Origin: Pseudomonas neustonica
GTDB lineage: Bacteria > Pseudomonadota > Gammaproteobacteria > Pseudomonadales > Pseudomonadaceae
Assembly (NCBI RefSeq): GCF_003797945.1
Contig: NZ_RKKU01000011.1
Coordinates: forward strand, 1-64,000
Length of the DNA: 64,000 nucleotides
Direction: 5' to 3'
This document shows, piece after piece, positions 1 to 8,607 of this stretch; the stretch's first letter is position 1; every line of letters begins with the position of its first letter. A program made the position numbers and the translations under genes. A model generated the notes under the pieces. The model was not told the origin of the DNA, ran no database searches, and saw only the letters and a list, made by a program, of their open reading frames with translations.

Positions 1-38
1 AAAGGGGGCCGTGTGTCCGGACAACAGGAATTGATCGA

Positions 39-785
39 TTATTGATCAGTCACGGCCGCCAATGAGCGGTAATGGCGGTAACCCGCACAGTCTGCGAGAC
101 TTGCTGGGGACCTATGAGAAATCCGGGCTAGAAAGTTGGCATCAGTCAGTGAGTGCAGTACGCATTGGTCAATATTGACTCCGGCAAACAGCACGCTTTT
201 GACGCCCAGGTTACGCAGTATGCTGTCCAGCGGTGTATCCCAGAAGCCACTGATGCGGTACTTGTCGACGCAGATATCGCTGGCGTCGGGGGCTAGTTCG
301 TCGACTACCGCTGCCGCCCACGAATCCTTCTGCAATACGGGCGCGCCGTTGCTGTCCAGCGGATCGCCCAGACCGACGCCTTCGCCACTGTTCTTATATA
401 AGTGAATCTGGTTCGGCGGCATGTTGGCCAGGTCCGGGCGATTTCCCCAATTAACCCAGATGACAGGCACCCCCTTGGCGCGTAGCTCGGGCAGCAGGCC
501 CTGAAGTGGTGCAATAGGCGCTCGATTGGGGCTTGGGTCGGTACCCATCTGATCGACCCAGCCACCGGCTGCGCAAAAGTCATTCTGCATATCGATAACC
601 ACGATTGCGCTCTGGCGCAGGTCAATGATGACTGACTGCGGCTCGCACGTGAGCTTAATCCTTACCGGTGCTGCAGGGGCTGGCGTCATGTCGACCAGCT
701 CAACGCTGGCTTGCCAACGATTATTGCTGGCGCTGCCCAGAACGCCATTGCGACTTTTGATCAGCGGCTGAAATTCGGTAGTCAT
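39..785 (-). CDS. Cysteine hydrolase (isochorismatase/biuret-hydrolase superfamily), abnormal C-terminus
   Basis: A 248-residue hydrolase of the isochorismatase-like cysteine hydrolase superfamily, which cleaves amide or carbamoyl bonds in small nitrogen compounds. The catalytic Asp (in VVIDMQNDF, about residue 65), Lys (in CVDKYRISG, about 175) and Cys (in GVNIDQCV, about 208) are all visible. The ATG at 785 is chosen over an in-frame ATG at 797 because GGAG lies six bases upstream of it. After DANFL the usual Gly-Tyr/Glu-Asp-Cys region and the following helix are not recognisable; about 30 unrelated residues precede the stop. A short SSPDF stretch, which resembles the expected downstream family motif, sits in another frame at about 117-133, suggesting a small deletion with frameshift. 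The gene is divergent from the nucleoside-type importer and its exact substrate is unknown. Confidence 0.8.
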   Translation of the reverse strand: MTTEFQPLIKSRNGVLGSASNNRWQASVELVDMTPAPAAPVRIKLTCEPQSVIIDLRQSAIVVIDMQNDFCAAGGWVDQMGTDPSPNRAPIAPLQGLLPELRAKGVPVIWVNWGNRPDLANMPPNQIHLYKNSGEGVGLGDPLDSNGAPVLQKDSWAAAVVDELAPDASDICVDKYRISGFWDTPLDSILRNLGVKSVLFAGVNIDQCVLHSLTDANFLARISHRSPASLADCAGYRHYRSLAAVTDQ

Positions 786-826
786 TGAGGTCTCCATTGT
801 CTGGCATGCGGATTGCTTTAGGAAAT

Positions 827-844
827 TAAGTAAACGTTTACTTA
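827..844. promoter_or_regulatory. 18-bp perfect palindrome, candidate TetR operator
   Basis: TAAGTAAACGTTTACTTA is an exact 18-bp palindrome lying between the divergent cysteine hydrolase (start 785) and the importer operon (start 876). Its position and symmetry suit a dimeric repressor. The TetR-family gene at the end of the importer operon is the nearest candidate regulator. The palindrome is seen directly; the regulator assignment is inference. Confidence 0.6.
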
Positions 845-875
845 CTTATTCGAAAACTGCAAAAGGGGTGCCAGA

Positions 876-1868
876 ATGTCTAATCTGCAATCGCGTAGTG
901 GAGTTGTGCTGTCTTTTACTGCGGCGCTGTTCATGGGGGCCAGCGCAATTCTTCTGGTACCGCAGGTGCAGGCTGCTGATCAGTTGACGGTGGGTGTGCT
1001 GATTCCCGGCTCCAAGTCTGACAAAGGTTGGATGGAGTCAGGCTACGACGGTCTCATGGCCGCCGAGCAGGCCCATGAGGGTGAGATCAAGGTTCAGATG
1101 ATCGAGAACATCAGCTATGCCGATATGGAGCAGGCGCTGACTAACCTGGCATCGCGCAACGAGCTGGTGATCGGGATCGGTGGTCAGACTCAGGCTGCCG
1201 TCTTCAAAGTAGCCAAGCGTTTCCCCAATACGCATTTTTCGATTGTTGGCGGTAATGCGGGCACTGAAGCGCCGAATGTGGCTGGCTACGATGTCAAACA
1301 GGCTGAGATCGCCTATGTTGCCGGTGCCGCAGCCGCGATGTTGTCGAAGACCGGTGGCGTAAGCTATGTCGGCGGCATGGAGCTGCCTTCTATCGTCAAC
1401 GCCGGTACGGAGTTCGGTAATGGCGCTCGCTCAATCAACCCCGATATCAAGTTCATCGAGAACTATACCGGCGACTTCGACAACGTCGCGATGGCCAAGG
1501 AAGCGACGCTCGCCGCCATCGCCCAGGGCGCCGATGTGCACTATCACATTCTCAACCTGGGTCTGCGCGGCATGGAGCAGGCAGCCAAGGAGCAGGGCAC
1601 CCACATCGTCGGCAGCTACACCAACCGTTGCGGCAGCGATCCGCTTTATGTCGGTTACAGCATTACCGGTGTTGGCTATCAGGTGCAGTACGCTATCGAT
1701 CAGGCAGTTGCCGGCACCTGGGTTCCCGGCTACAAGGCGTTCGGTCTGAATATGGGGCCTGAAGCTGCGGATATGCAGGTCTGTAATGCCACGCCCGAGA
1801 TGGAAGACAAGCTCGAGCAGATCATGCAGGACATCAAAGACGGCAAGATTTCAGTACTTGAGGGCTGA
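876..1868 (+). CDS. BMP-family ABC transporter substrate-binding protein (purine/nucleoside type)
   Basis: A 330-residue periplasmic binding protein of the BMP/PnrA family, which typically captures purine nucleosides or related compounds. A signal peptide covers roughly residues 1-33 (hydrophobic core then VQA-AD cleavage region). No lipobox Cys is present, so it is probably soluble rather than a lipoprotein. The family opening (VGVLIPGSKSDKGWMESGYDG) is clear, with later motifs such as IGIGGQTQAAV. GGGG lies upstream of the ATG at 876. It is the first gene of a four-gene importer cassette, two bases before the ATPase gene. Purine-type specificity is a family-level inference. Confidence 0.9.
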   Translation: MSNLQSRSGVVLSFTAALFMGASAILLVPQVQAADQLTVGVLIPGSKSDKGWMESGYDGLMAAEQAHEGEIKVQMIENISYADMEQALTNLASRNELVIGIGGQTQAAVFKVAKRFPNTHFSIVGGNAGTEAPNVAGYDVKQAEIAYVAGAAAAMLSKTGGVSYVGGMELPSIVNAGTEFGNGARSINPDIKFIENYTGDFDNVAMAKEATLAAIAQGADVHYHILNLGLRGMEQAAKEQGTHIVGSYTNRCGSDPLYVGYSITGVGYQVQYAIDQAVAGTWVPGYKAFGLNMGPEAADMQVCNATPEMEDKLEQIMQDIKDGKISVLEG

Positions 1869-1870
1869 AC

Positions 1871-3436
1871 ATGGAGCACAGCGCCAGCGCCATGCATCAG
1901 TCCCAGCAGCATGCAGCCAAGGCCGGTCAGCCCTGGCTGCAGCTGGAATCGATCGGCAAACGCTTCGGCAGTTTTCAGGCTTTGCAGGACGTCGCGCTGC
2001 AGATTCGTCCCGGTGAAATCCAGTGTTTACTCGGGGAGAACGGTGCGGGCAAGTCGACCCTCTGTAATCTGATATTTGGCGTACATGAGCCAACCGCCGG
2101 ACAGATGTTACTCGATGGCGGTGTTTACCAGCCCCAGGGCCCGGCGGATGCCTTCGCCCAAGGCATTGCCATGGTGCACCAGCATTTCAGTCTGGTCTCT
2201 GATCTGAGTGTGGTCGACAACCTGTTGCTCGGGCAGGCGCATGGATTTTTACGGCGCGGCGCGATGGCTGACCGGGTTGCGCGCCTGGCCGAGCAGTATG
2301 GCTTGCAGTTGGACCCGCACGCACTGATCAGTACGCTCTCGGTGGGCGAACGTCAGCGGGTTGAGATCGTAAAGTGCCTGATGCGTGAACCGCGTCTGCT
2401 GGTGCTGGACGAGCCGACGGCGGTACTGCTGCCGGATGAAATTGATGCCTTGTTACGGGTCTGTCGGCGGGTCGCTGCGCAGGGCTGCAGTGTGCTGCTG
2501 GTGACGCACAAACTGGCGGAAATAAAGCAGGTGGCTGACCGGGTAACGGTGCTGCGTGGTGGTCGTATTGTGGCGCACTCGGAGCATCCGGCGGACGAGC
2601 TGGATGCCCTGGTGCAGGCGATGATTCAGCATGCGCCGGATAGCCCCGCGCGCCCGGCCGCTGCTGCATCCCGGTCACCGCGCCTGCAGGACGAGGTGCT
2701 GCAGGTAGATGGCCTGGGTGTTACCGATGTGCAGGGCGTAACGCGTCTGGATAACTTTACGCTGGTGCTCAATCGCGGCGAGATTATCGGCGTGGCCGGC
2801 GTTGAGGGTAACGGTCAGAGTGAGCTGGCGTCGGTGCTCTCGGGCATGAGCAGCCCGAGCCGAGGGCGATTTTTCATCAACGGTGAGGAGCTCAGTGGTG
2901 CGTCGCCACAAGCGGTTACCCGTGCCGGAGTGGGTGTGGTGCCGGAAGATCGCCATGCAACGGGCTGTATCACCGACCTGAGCCTGGCGGAGAATATTTT
3001 CCTCAACCGGCTGCATGAGTTTCAGCGTTGGGGCTGCCTTGATCGCGCGGCAATGCGTGCGGCTGCCAGCGAGCTGATGCGGCGCTTTGACGTGCGTGCT
3101 GCCAGTGTCGACAGTCGCTTTGGCGGCCTCTCGGGTGGTAATCAGCAGAAAGCTGTCCTGGCGCGTGAACTTACTCTGCGCAACCTCACTTGTCTGATTG
3201 CCTCGCAACCTACACGCGGTCTGGATGTGGGTGCGGTACAGGCGGTATATGGCCATATTCGTGCGGCCCGTGATCAGGGGGTTGGGGTGCTGCTGATTTC
3301 CTCAGAACTGGATGAGCTGCTGACTGTGGCTGATCGTATTGTCGTGCTGTATCGCGGGCGCATCATGGGCAGTTGCCCGGCGCAGCCGGATCAGCGTGCT
3401 CGTATTGGTGCCATGATGGCGGGACAAACTCCATGA
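1871..3436 (+). CDS. ABC transporter double ATPase, nucleoside/sugar type
   Basis: A 521-residue protein with two fused ATP-binding domains, as in NupA/YufO importers. Domain 1 has Walker A GENGAGKST at residues 55-63, signature LSVGERQR near 155 and Walker B LLVLDEPTA near 176. Domain 2 (from about 270) has the degenerate P-loop GVEGNGQSE usual for this family, signature LSGGNQQKA, and a Walker B region ending SQPTRGLDVG where the usual acidic residues are absent. It energises import through the two permeases encoded next. The start is two bases after the binding-protein stop, and its end overlaps the next gene by ATGA, so translation is probably coupled. Confidence 0.9.
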   Translation: MEHSASAMHQSQQHAAKAGQPWLQLESIGKRFGSFQALQDVALQIRPGEIQCLLGENGAGKSTLCNLIFGVHEPTAGQMLLDGGVYQPQGPADAFAQGIAMVHQHFSLVSDLSVVDNLLLGQAHGFLRRGAMADRVARLAEQYGLQLDPHALISTLSVGERQRVEIVKCLMREPRLLVLDEPTAVLLPDEIDALLRVCRRVAAQGCSVLLVTHKLAEIKQVADRVTVLRGGRIVAHSEHPADELDALVQAMIQHAPDSPARPAAAASRSPRLQDEVLQVDGLGVTDVQGVTRLDNFTLVLNRGEIIGVAGVEGNGQSELASVLSGMSSPSRGRFFINGEELSGASPQAVTRAGVGVVPEDRHATGCITDLSLAENIFLNRLHEFQRWGCLDRAAMRAAASELMRRFDVRAASVDSRFGGLSGGNQQKAVLARELTLRNLTCLIASQPTRGLDVGAVQAVYGHIRAARDQGVGVLLISSELDELLTVADRIVVLYRGRIMGSCPAQPDQRARIGAMMAGQTP

Positions 3437-4506
3437 GCCTTTCGTTTTTGCAACGTGTGCCACAGCCGCTGCTGCGGCCATTCATTCCCCTGACCGCGGT
3501 GCTCATCGCATTGCTATTTGGTGTCGCCCTGGTAGCTGCGACCGGGGCCTCCGTCAGCGAGGCGCTGGGCGCTTTCGCCGAGGGCGCCTGGGGGTCTCCC
3601 TATGCCATTGCCGCGTCGATAAACCGCTCGCTGGTGTTCGCCTTGGTGGGTATCGGTTTTGTCCTGGCCGAGCGTGCCAGGTTAATCAACGTAGGTGGTG
3701 AGGGGCAGATTGCAGTGGGTGGCATCGCTGCGACTGCGGTCAGCCTCTACGGTGGCGTAGCCGATCTGCCAATGGGGCTGGCATTTATTCTGCCGTTGCT
3801 GGCGGCTGCGCTGGCAGGCGGACTCTGGGGCGGTTTACCGGGCGTGCTCAAGGTCAAGGCCGGTACCAATGAGGTTATCAGCACTCTGATGCTGTCGTTC
3901 ATTGGCATCTGGTTGCTTTACTGGTGTGTGCAGTCCAGCGCGCTTTTGCGTCAACCCATGTCCAATTCCGGAACATTGCCCGAGTCGCTCGAGATTCCGT
4001 CCAGCACCATGCTGCCGTTCTTTTTCGGTGATCCATCAATGCCTTTGCATGTCGGGCTCCCGGCGGTGCTGGTGATTGGCCCCTTGGTTGCGCTGGTGCT
4101 GGGGCGCACGCTATTTGGCATGCACCTGCGTTCAGTTGGGCTCAATCAACAGGCCGCACATCGTGCGGGTATGCCGATTGCACGCACGCTTATCCTGGCC
4201 ATGTTCATCGCCGGCGCGCTGGGTGGTTTGGCTGGCGGCTTTATGTTGCAGGGCGAGCAGTATTCCCTGAAAGCGGGATTTTCCTCTGGCTTCGGTTTTG
4301 ACGGCCTGGTGGTCGGGCTGTTGGCTCGGGGCTCTATTGCTGGGGTTTTTGCGGGTGCTTTGCTATTCGGCTTCCTGCGCTCGGGGGGGATCTACATGGA
4401 AATGGTGGCGCAGGTGCCTTCGGCGCTGGTGCTGGTAGTGCAAGGGGTGATCATTCTCACGCTGGCGGCCGTCACGTTGATTAATCGTCGTGGAGAAGCC
4501 GTATGA
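3433..4506 (+). CDS. ABC transporter permease (BPD_transp_2, nucleoside type, subunit 1)
   Basis: A 357-residue inner-membrane permease of the NupP/YufP type, rich in hydrophobic helices. The loop GTNEVISTLMLSFI, typical of the EAA-like ATPase-contact region in this family, is present. The start at 3433 is chosen because it overlaps the ATPase stop by ATGA; an in-frame start 60 bases upstream would lie inside the ATPase gene. It pairs with the next gene to form the translocation pore of the BMP-type importer. Confidence 0.88.
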   Translation: MSLSFLQRVPQPLLRPFIPLTAVLIALLFGVALVAATGASVSEALGAFAEGAWGSPYAIAASINRSLVFALVGIGFVLAERARLINVGGEGQIAVGGIAATAVSLYGGVADLPMGLAFILPLLAAALAGGLWGGLPGVLKVKAGTNEVISTLMLSFIGIWLLYWCVQSSALLRQPMSNSGTLPESLEIPSSTMLPFFFGDPSMPLHVGLPAVLVIGPLVALVLGRTLFGMHLRSVGLNQQAAHRAGMPIARTLILAMFIAGALGGLAGGFMLQGEQYSLKAGFSSGFGFDGLVVGLLARGSIAGVFAGALLFGFLRSGGIYMEMVAQVPSALVLVVQGVIILTLAAVTLINRRGEAV

Positions 4507-5423
4507 GCTGGGAAATGATGGCGGTATTCATAGGTTCAACCATACGTCTGGCTGCCCCCTTGCTGCTGAGTGCAACGGGTGAGCTGGTCAGTCAGCGTGC
4601 CGGTGTCCTGAACATGAGCCTGGAAGGCATGATGCTGACGGGCGCTTTCGCTGGCGCTCTGGCCTCCTGGTATACCGGTAACCCGTTGATCGGGCTGCTG
4701 TTCGGAACCCTCGCTGCCCTGCCAGTCGCGTTGCTGCAGGCGTTCTTCAGTATTACCCTGAAGGCTAATCAGATCGTTACGGGGATCGGCATCAATATTC
4801 TCGCGTTGGGTGCGACTACCCTGGCCTATCGAGAAATCTTCGGCAGCCGCTCCAGCGAAGCAATACCGGGTCTGAGCAAGTGGTCACCGCCTGTGCTGCG
4901 TGATATTCCGCTGTGGGGGGACCAGGTGTTTGATCAGGTTTGGTTGCTGTATCTGGGCGGGCTGATCATCCTTCTGACGGCGCTGGTAATGCACCGTACT
5001 GCACTCGGGCTGGCGCTGCATGCCTGTGGCGCCGAACCTCGAGCGGTCGACAAGTCCGGGCTGTCGGTTGCACGTCTGCGCTATCTGGCGGTCTTGTTCA
5101 GTGGTTTGATGGCGGGGCTTGCCGGTTGCTTTATCTCCATCGGAGACATCCATACCTTTACCGAGGGTATGACCAGTGGTGCCGGCTACCTGGCAATTGC
5201 CGCTATCATCTTCGGTAACTGGAAGCTCGGTCGTATGGTACTTGCCTGTTTGCTGTTTGGTGCGGCAGCTGCGTTGAAGTTCTTTTTACCGGCGATCGGC
5301 ATCCAGGTGCCCAATGCGCTGCTGATCATGTTGCCCTACGTGCTGGCGCTGATTGCTGTTGCTGGCCTGATCGGTCGTCAGACCGCGCCGGGCTCGCTGG
5401 CTCAGCCCTATAGCCGAAGCTGA
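4503..5423 (+). CDS. ABC transporter permease (BPD_transp_2, nucleoside type, subunit 2)
   Basis: A 306-residue inner-membrane permease of the NupQ/YufQ type. It opens with the characteristic STIRLAAPLLLSATGELVSQ and NMSLEGMML region, and carries the NQIVTGIGINILALG loop shared by these permeases. The ATG overlaps the preceding permease stop by four bases, indicating translational coupling. With the other three genes it completes a binding protein-ATPase-permease-permease cassette. Confidence 0.88.
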   Translation: MSWEMMAVFIGSTIRLAAPLLLSATGELVSQRAGVLNMSLEGMMLTGAFAGALASWYTGNPLIGLLFGTLAALPVALLQAFFSITLKANQIVTGIGINILALGATTLAYREIFGSRSSEAIPGLSKWSPPVLRDIPLWGDQVFDQVWLLYLGGLIILLTALVMHRTALGLALHACGAEPRAVDKSGLSVARLRYLAVLFSGLMAGLAGCFISIGDIHTFTEGMTSGAGYLAIAAIIFGNWKLGRMVLACLLFGAAAALKFFLPAIGIQVPNALLIMLPYVLALIAVAGLIGRQTAPGSLAQPYSRS

Positions 5424-5442
5424 ACTCACCTCTGATAACTGG

Positions 5443-6120
5443 ATGATCGACATGGAAGCTGCCCCAACCTCCCGCAGCGAAAACAAGCGCTCAAGGCCGC
5501 CGCGTAATGCTGCTGCCACACGCCAGCGGATCCTTGCGGCGGCGGTTGGCGAATTCGCGGCCAATGGCTTCAGTGGCGCGCGCATTGAAAATATCGCACG
5601 TGCCGGTAAGTCCAACATACGGATGATCTATCACCACTTTGGCAGCAAGGACCAGCTGTATATCGAGGTGCTTGAGCATGTGCTGGATCAGTTGCGTGAA
5701 GATGAGCTAGGTCTGGATTTCGAGCACGTCAGTCCGCGCGAGGGCGTGCACCGGATTTTCGACTTCATTCACGGTCACTTTGCCAGTCATCCTGAGCTGA
5801 TGAGCCTGTTGTCCTCAGAAAACCTTAACAAGGCAGCCTTTCTGCAACGGTCGACGCGCATCCCCGAGCGCGCCTCGCCGGTGATCGCGGCGCTGGCTAC
5901 CTTGCTGCGGCGTGGCGCTGAGCTTGGGGTTTTTCGATCGGATGTTGATCCCCTGCACCTGTACGTGACTATTGTCAGTCTCGCGTACTTCCATCGCTCG
6001 AACGCCTATACCCTGTCACAGATATTTCGGCATGATCTGCTTGATCCTGCATGGCAGCTCCAGCATCGCGAGCAGGCACGCGAAATGGTTTTCGCTTTTC
6101 TGGCTCCGGTTAACGCGTAG
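5443..6120 (+). CDS. TetR/AcrR-family transcriptional regulator
   Basis: A 225-residue repressor-type protein. The N-terminal TetR helix-turn-helix spans about residues 24-70 (TRQRILAAAVGEFAANGFSG, then SNIRMIYHHFGSKDQLY). The C-terminal ligand-binding region ends in a helix-rich segment (VIAALATLLRRGAELGVFRSD) like that of RutR-type regulators of nitrogen-compound catabolism. It follows the importer operon by 19 bases and probably senses the imported compound. A start four residues in (5452) is equally possible; no strong ribosome binding site decides it. The palindrome at 827-844 is a candidate operator. Confidence 0.85.
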   Translation: MIDMEAAPTSRSENKRSRPPRNAAATRQRILAAAVGEFAANGFSGARIENIARAGKSNIRMIYHHFGSKDQLYIEVLEHVLDQLREDELGLDFEHVSPREGVHRIFDFIHGHFASHPELMSLLSSENLNKAAFLQRSTRIPERASPVIAALATLLRRGAELGVFRSDVDPLHLYVTIVSLAYFHRSNAYTLSQIFRHDLLDPAWQLQHREQAREMVFAFLAPVNA

Positions 6121-6190
6121 AGCAAAAAACAAATTCCCATACAGGTTTTCGCTTGAGCTAGGGCGTGAGGCTGGAACGGGTCTTGCTTGC

Positions 6191-6202
6191 ATTGCTAGCA
6201 AT
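6191..6202. promoter_or_regulatory. Palindrome ATTGCTAGCAAT upstream of the gamma-glutamyltransferase-like gene
   Basis: A perfect 12-bp palindrome lies 37 bases upstream of the ATG at 6239. The TTGCTAGCAA core recurs exactly upstream of the binding-protein gene at 14430, and GCTAGC also occurs at 7862-7867 upstream of the GntR gene. CTAG is generally scarce in Pseudomonas genomes, which makes the recurrence noticeable. A GntR operator is the inferred role. Confidence 0.45.
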
Positions 6203-6238
6203 TAACACAACTATCGCTAGAGAAGAAGAGAGGTTGGC

Positions 6239-7810
6239 ATGTTGGCTGAATCCCGCGCAGGCGTCATTTGTACTCCCCATTCCGAGGCCAGCGCCGCCGG
6301 CATGCGTGTTCTGGATGCGGGCGGCACGGCGATTGATGCCATGCTGGCGGCCAGCGCCATGTTGTCAGCGGTCTATCCGCACATGACCGGGCTGGGTGGT
6401 GATGCACTGTGGATGATTCATGATCGCCGGGTGCGCACCATTGTGGGGATCGGGCAGGCAGGGCAGGTATTGCCCGATGGCGGCGTGATTGGCTTGCGCG
6501 GCCCTAGCGCTGTTGCCACAACGGCCGGTGCGCTGGCCAGTTGGCAGACGGCGCATAACATCAGCCGGGGCGAGTGGAGTTCACGCATGGGCTGGCAAGA
6601 CTTGCTCGGTGAGGCTGCGCAGGTGGCGCGTGCGGGCGCCGAGGTGAGCGAATCACATTTATTTTGGCAGCAGCAGCGCCAGGCGCTGATCGAAACCCTG
6701 CCGGATCTCAAAGCGTTGTGCCAGGTGGGCGGGCGCTGGTTGCAGGCTGGCGATCTTCTGCGTCAGCCGCAGTTGGCCAACACCCTTGAACAGTTGGCTC
6801 GCCATGGCGTAGTGGATTTTTACCACGGTGAGCTAGCCAGCGCCTTTGCCGAGTCCTTTAAGCGAATAGGCTGTGGGTTACGCCGTGAAGATCTCGCCGC
6901 TACCCGCGCCGAAGAGTGCGCGCCGCTGTCGATTCGCTATCGCCAGGGCACCTTGTATAACGTTGCGCCGCCCTGTCAGGGGCTTTACACCTTGCAGGCG
7001 ATGGCGGCACTGCAGCACAAGGCGATAGCCGCTTGCGGCAACGGCAGTGCGCGTTATTACCATTACTTGGTCGAGGCGATAAAGCAGGGACTGCTGCGGC
7101 GCAATGCCGAGCTCTGTGATCCTGGGTTCGTTGATTGGGACTATGCCGCCAGCCTCTCGGATGCCTGTGGTCGCGATTATGCCGCCATCATCGATGACCA
7201 GCGGGCCGCTGCCTGGAGTGAGGAAGGGCGCCCGGCTGATACCATCTGGATGGCCGCGACCGACGCGCAAGGCCGTACCGCCTGCCTGATCCAGAGTCTG
7301 TTTCATGACTTCGGCTCTGGCTGCGTAATGGGCGATACCGGTGTGCTCTGGCAAAACCGCGCGGCCGGGTTCAATGCCGACCCGCAGCATGCCAATGCCT
7401 GGGCGCCGGGCAAGCGACCGGCGCATACGCTGAACCCGTCTGCTTACCTGGCGGACGATGGCCGACGTTTGTTCTTTGGTACCCAGGGTGGTGATGGTCA
7501 GCCGCAAACGCAGATGGTGCTGGCGACGCAGCTAGTGGACTTCGCGCAGCCGATAGACAAGGCGCTGCGTATGCCGCGTTTTCTGCTTGGCCGCAGCTTC
7601 TTCGACAGCACCGACAACCTCAAACTGGAGGCCGACATCGATCCTGCGGTAGTGGTCGAACTGGCAGCGTTGGGGCATGAGGTAGAGGGTATTCCTGCGC
7701 TAAGCCCCTTTACCGGCCAGGCTGGTGCCATCGCCATCGAAACCGATGGGCGGCGCTATGCGATGCATGATCCGCGCGGGCAGGGGGAAGCCCTAGGTCA
7801 GCTCGGCTGA
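6239..7810 (+). CDS. Gamma-glutamyltransferase-like Ntn hydrolase (YwrD-type)
   Basis: A 523-residue member of the gamma-glutamyltransferase family, whose precursors self-cleave before a nucleophilic Thr. The likely nucleophile is Thr335 in PADTIWMAATDAQG, aligning with the TTHxSVVD motif of classical enzymes; the His and Ser of that motif are not conserved. FGSG follows shortly after, as in the family. No signal peptide is seen (MLAESRAGVICTPHSEASAA), so it is probably cytoplasmic, unlike classical periplasmic GGT. GAAGAGAGG precedes the ATG. The neighbours suggest a role in cleaving a gamma-glutamyl or other amide intermediate of the local pathway, which is inference. Confidence 0.82.
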   Translation: MLAESRAGVICTPHSEASAAGMRVLDAGGTAIDAMLAASAMLSAVYPHMTGLGGDALWMIHDRRVRTIVGIGQAGQVLPDGGVIGLRGPSAVATTAGALASWQTAHNISRGEWSSRMGWQDLLGEAAQVARAGAEVSESHLFWQQQRQALIETLPDLKALCQVGGRWLQAGDLLRQPQLANTLEQLARHGVVDFYHGELASAFAESFKRIGCGLRREDLAATRAEECAPLSIRYRQGTLYNVAPPCQGLYTLQAMAALQHKAIAACGNGSARYYHYLVEAIKQGLLRRNAELCDPGFVDWDYAASLSDACGRDYAAIIDDQRAAAWSEEGRPADTIWMAATDAQGRTACLIQSLFHDFGSGCVMGDTGVLWQNRAAGFNADPQHANAWAPGKRPAHTLNPSAYLADDGRRLFFGTQGGDGQPQTQMVLATQLVDFAQPIDKALRMPRFLLGRSFFDSTDNLKLEADIDPAVVVELAALGHEVEGIPALSPFTGQAGAIAIETDGRRYAMHDPRGQGEALGQLG

Positions 7811-7911
7811 GGGAGCGGGTCGGTTGTATCGGCAGTGTGCGTGGGGTCATAATGCCGCACTGCTAGCCATCGCCCTCCGGCCTACCGCCGGTTGGGATCG
7901 ACGAGAGAATC

Positions 7912-8607
7912 ATGGTCGCGAAAATCCAAACCACTAAACAGGCCGAAGTGCAGCGTATCTTTGATGCGCTATCGCGGGCCATTGCTCAACATCGTCTGCG
8001 TCCCGGTACCCGTCTGGTCGAGGCGCAGATAGTCGAGGCGCTCAAGGCAAACCGTAATCATGTACAGAGCGCGCTGCAGCGGCTGGCGTTGCAACGCATC
8101 GTCACCATTGAGCCGAACCGGGGCGCCCTGGTGTCGCAGCCCAGTGCTGGCGAAGCGCGTGATGTGTTTGTGGCGCGCCGCGCCATTGAGCGGGCGATTG
8201 TCGAGAGCATTACGCCTGAGGCTATGCGCAAGCATCAGCAGCGAGTCAGCAGCCATGTGAGCAACGAACGCAAGGCAACCGATTCGGATGACCGCCGCGA
8301 CATTGTGCGCGAGTTGAGCGAGTTTCACCTGATGCTGGGTGACCTCAGCGGTAATCAGGTGCTGAGCGAGATTCTCGCCAACCTTATGGTGCGCAGCTCA
8401 CTTATCGTATCGCTGTATCAGCGTAACGACGTGCCGTCCTGCGCATCGGATGAGCACGAGGAGATTCTGTCTGCGCTGGCCCAGGGCGACCGTGAGCGCG
8501 CTGTGCGGGTCATGATCGAGCACCTCGATGAGCTGGAAAGCCAGCTCGATCTGAGCGAAGCGCCTGATCCCGAGGTTGATTTACGCCAGGCGCTGGCTGA
8601 CCTCTAA
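7912..8607 (+). CDS. GntR-family regulator with FCD domain
   Basis: A 231-residue regulator with an N-terminal winged helix (about residues 8-75, including RIFDALSRAIAQHRLRPGTRLVE and NRNHVQSALQRLALQRIV). A C-terminal FCD all-helical ligand domain follows (ARRAIERAIVE, then EFHLMLGDLSGN, which contains family metal/ligand residues). GAGAGAATC precedes the ATG. It ends 27 bases inside the convergent amidohydrolase gene. It probably controls the transport and degradation genes on either side. The repeated TTGCTAGCAA palindromes are candidate targets. Confidence 0.87.
   Translation: MVAKIQTTKQAEVQRIFDALSRAIAQHRLRPGTRLVEAQIVEALKANRNHVQSALQRLALQRIVTIEPNRGALVSQPSAGEARDVFVARRAIERAIVESITPEAMRKHQQRVSSHVSNERKATDSDDRRDIVRELSEFHLMLGDLSGNQVLSEILANLMVRSSLIVSLYQRNDVPSCASDEHEEILSALAQGDRERAVRVMIEHLDELESQLDLSEAPDPEVDLRQALADL

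Noticed and set aside
6878-7507. Open frame of 209 codons opposite the gamma-glutamyltransferase-like gene
   Set aside because: No domain pattern; the plus-strand gene has the conserved Thr and FGSG motifs.
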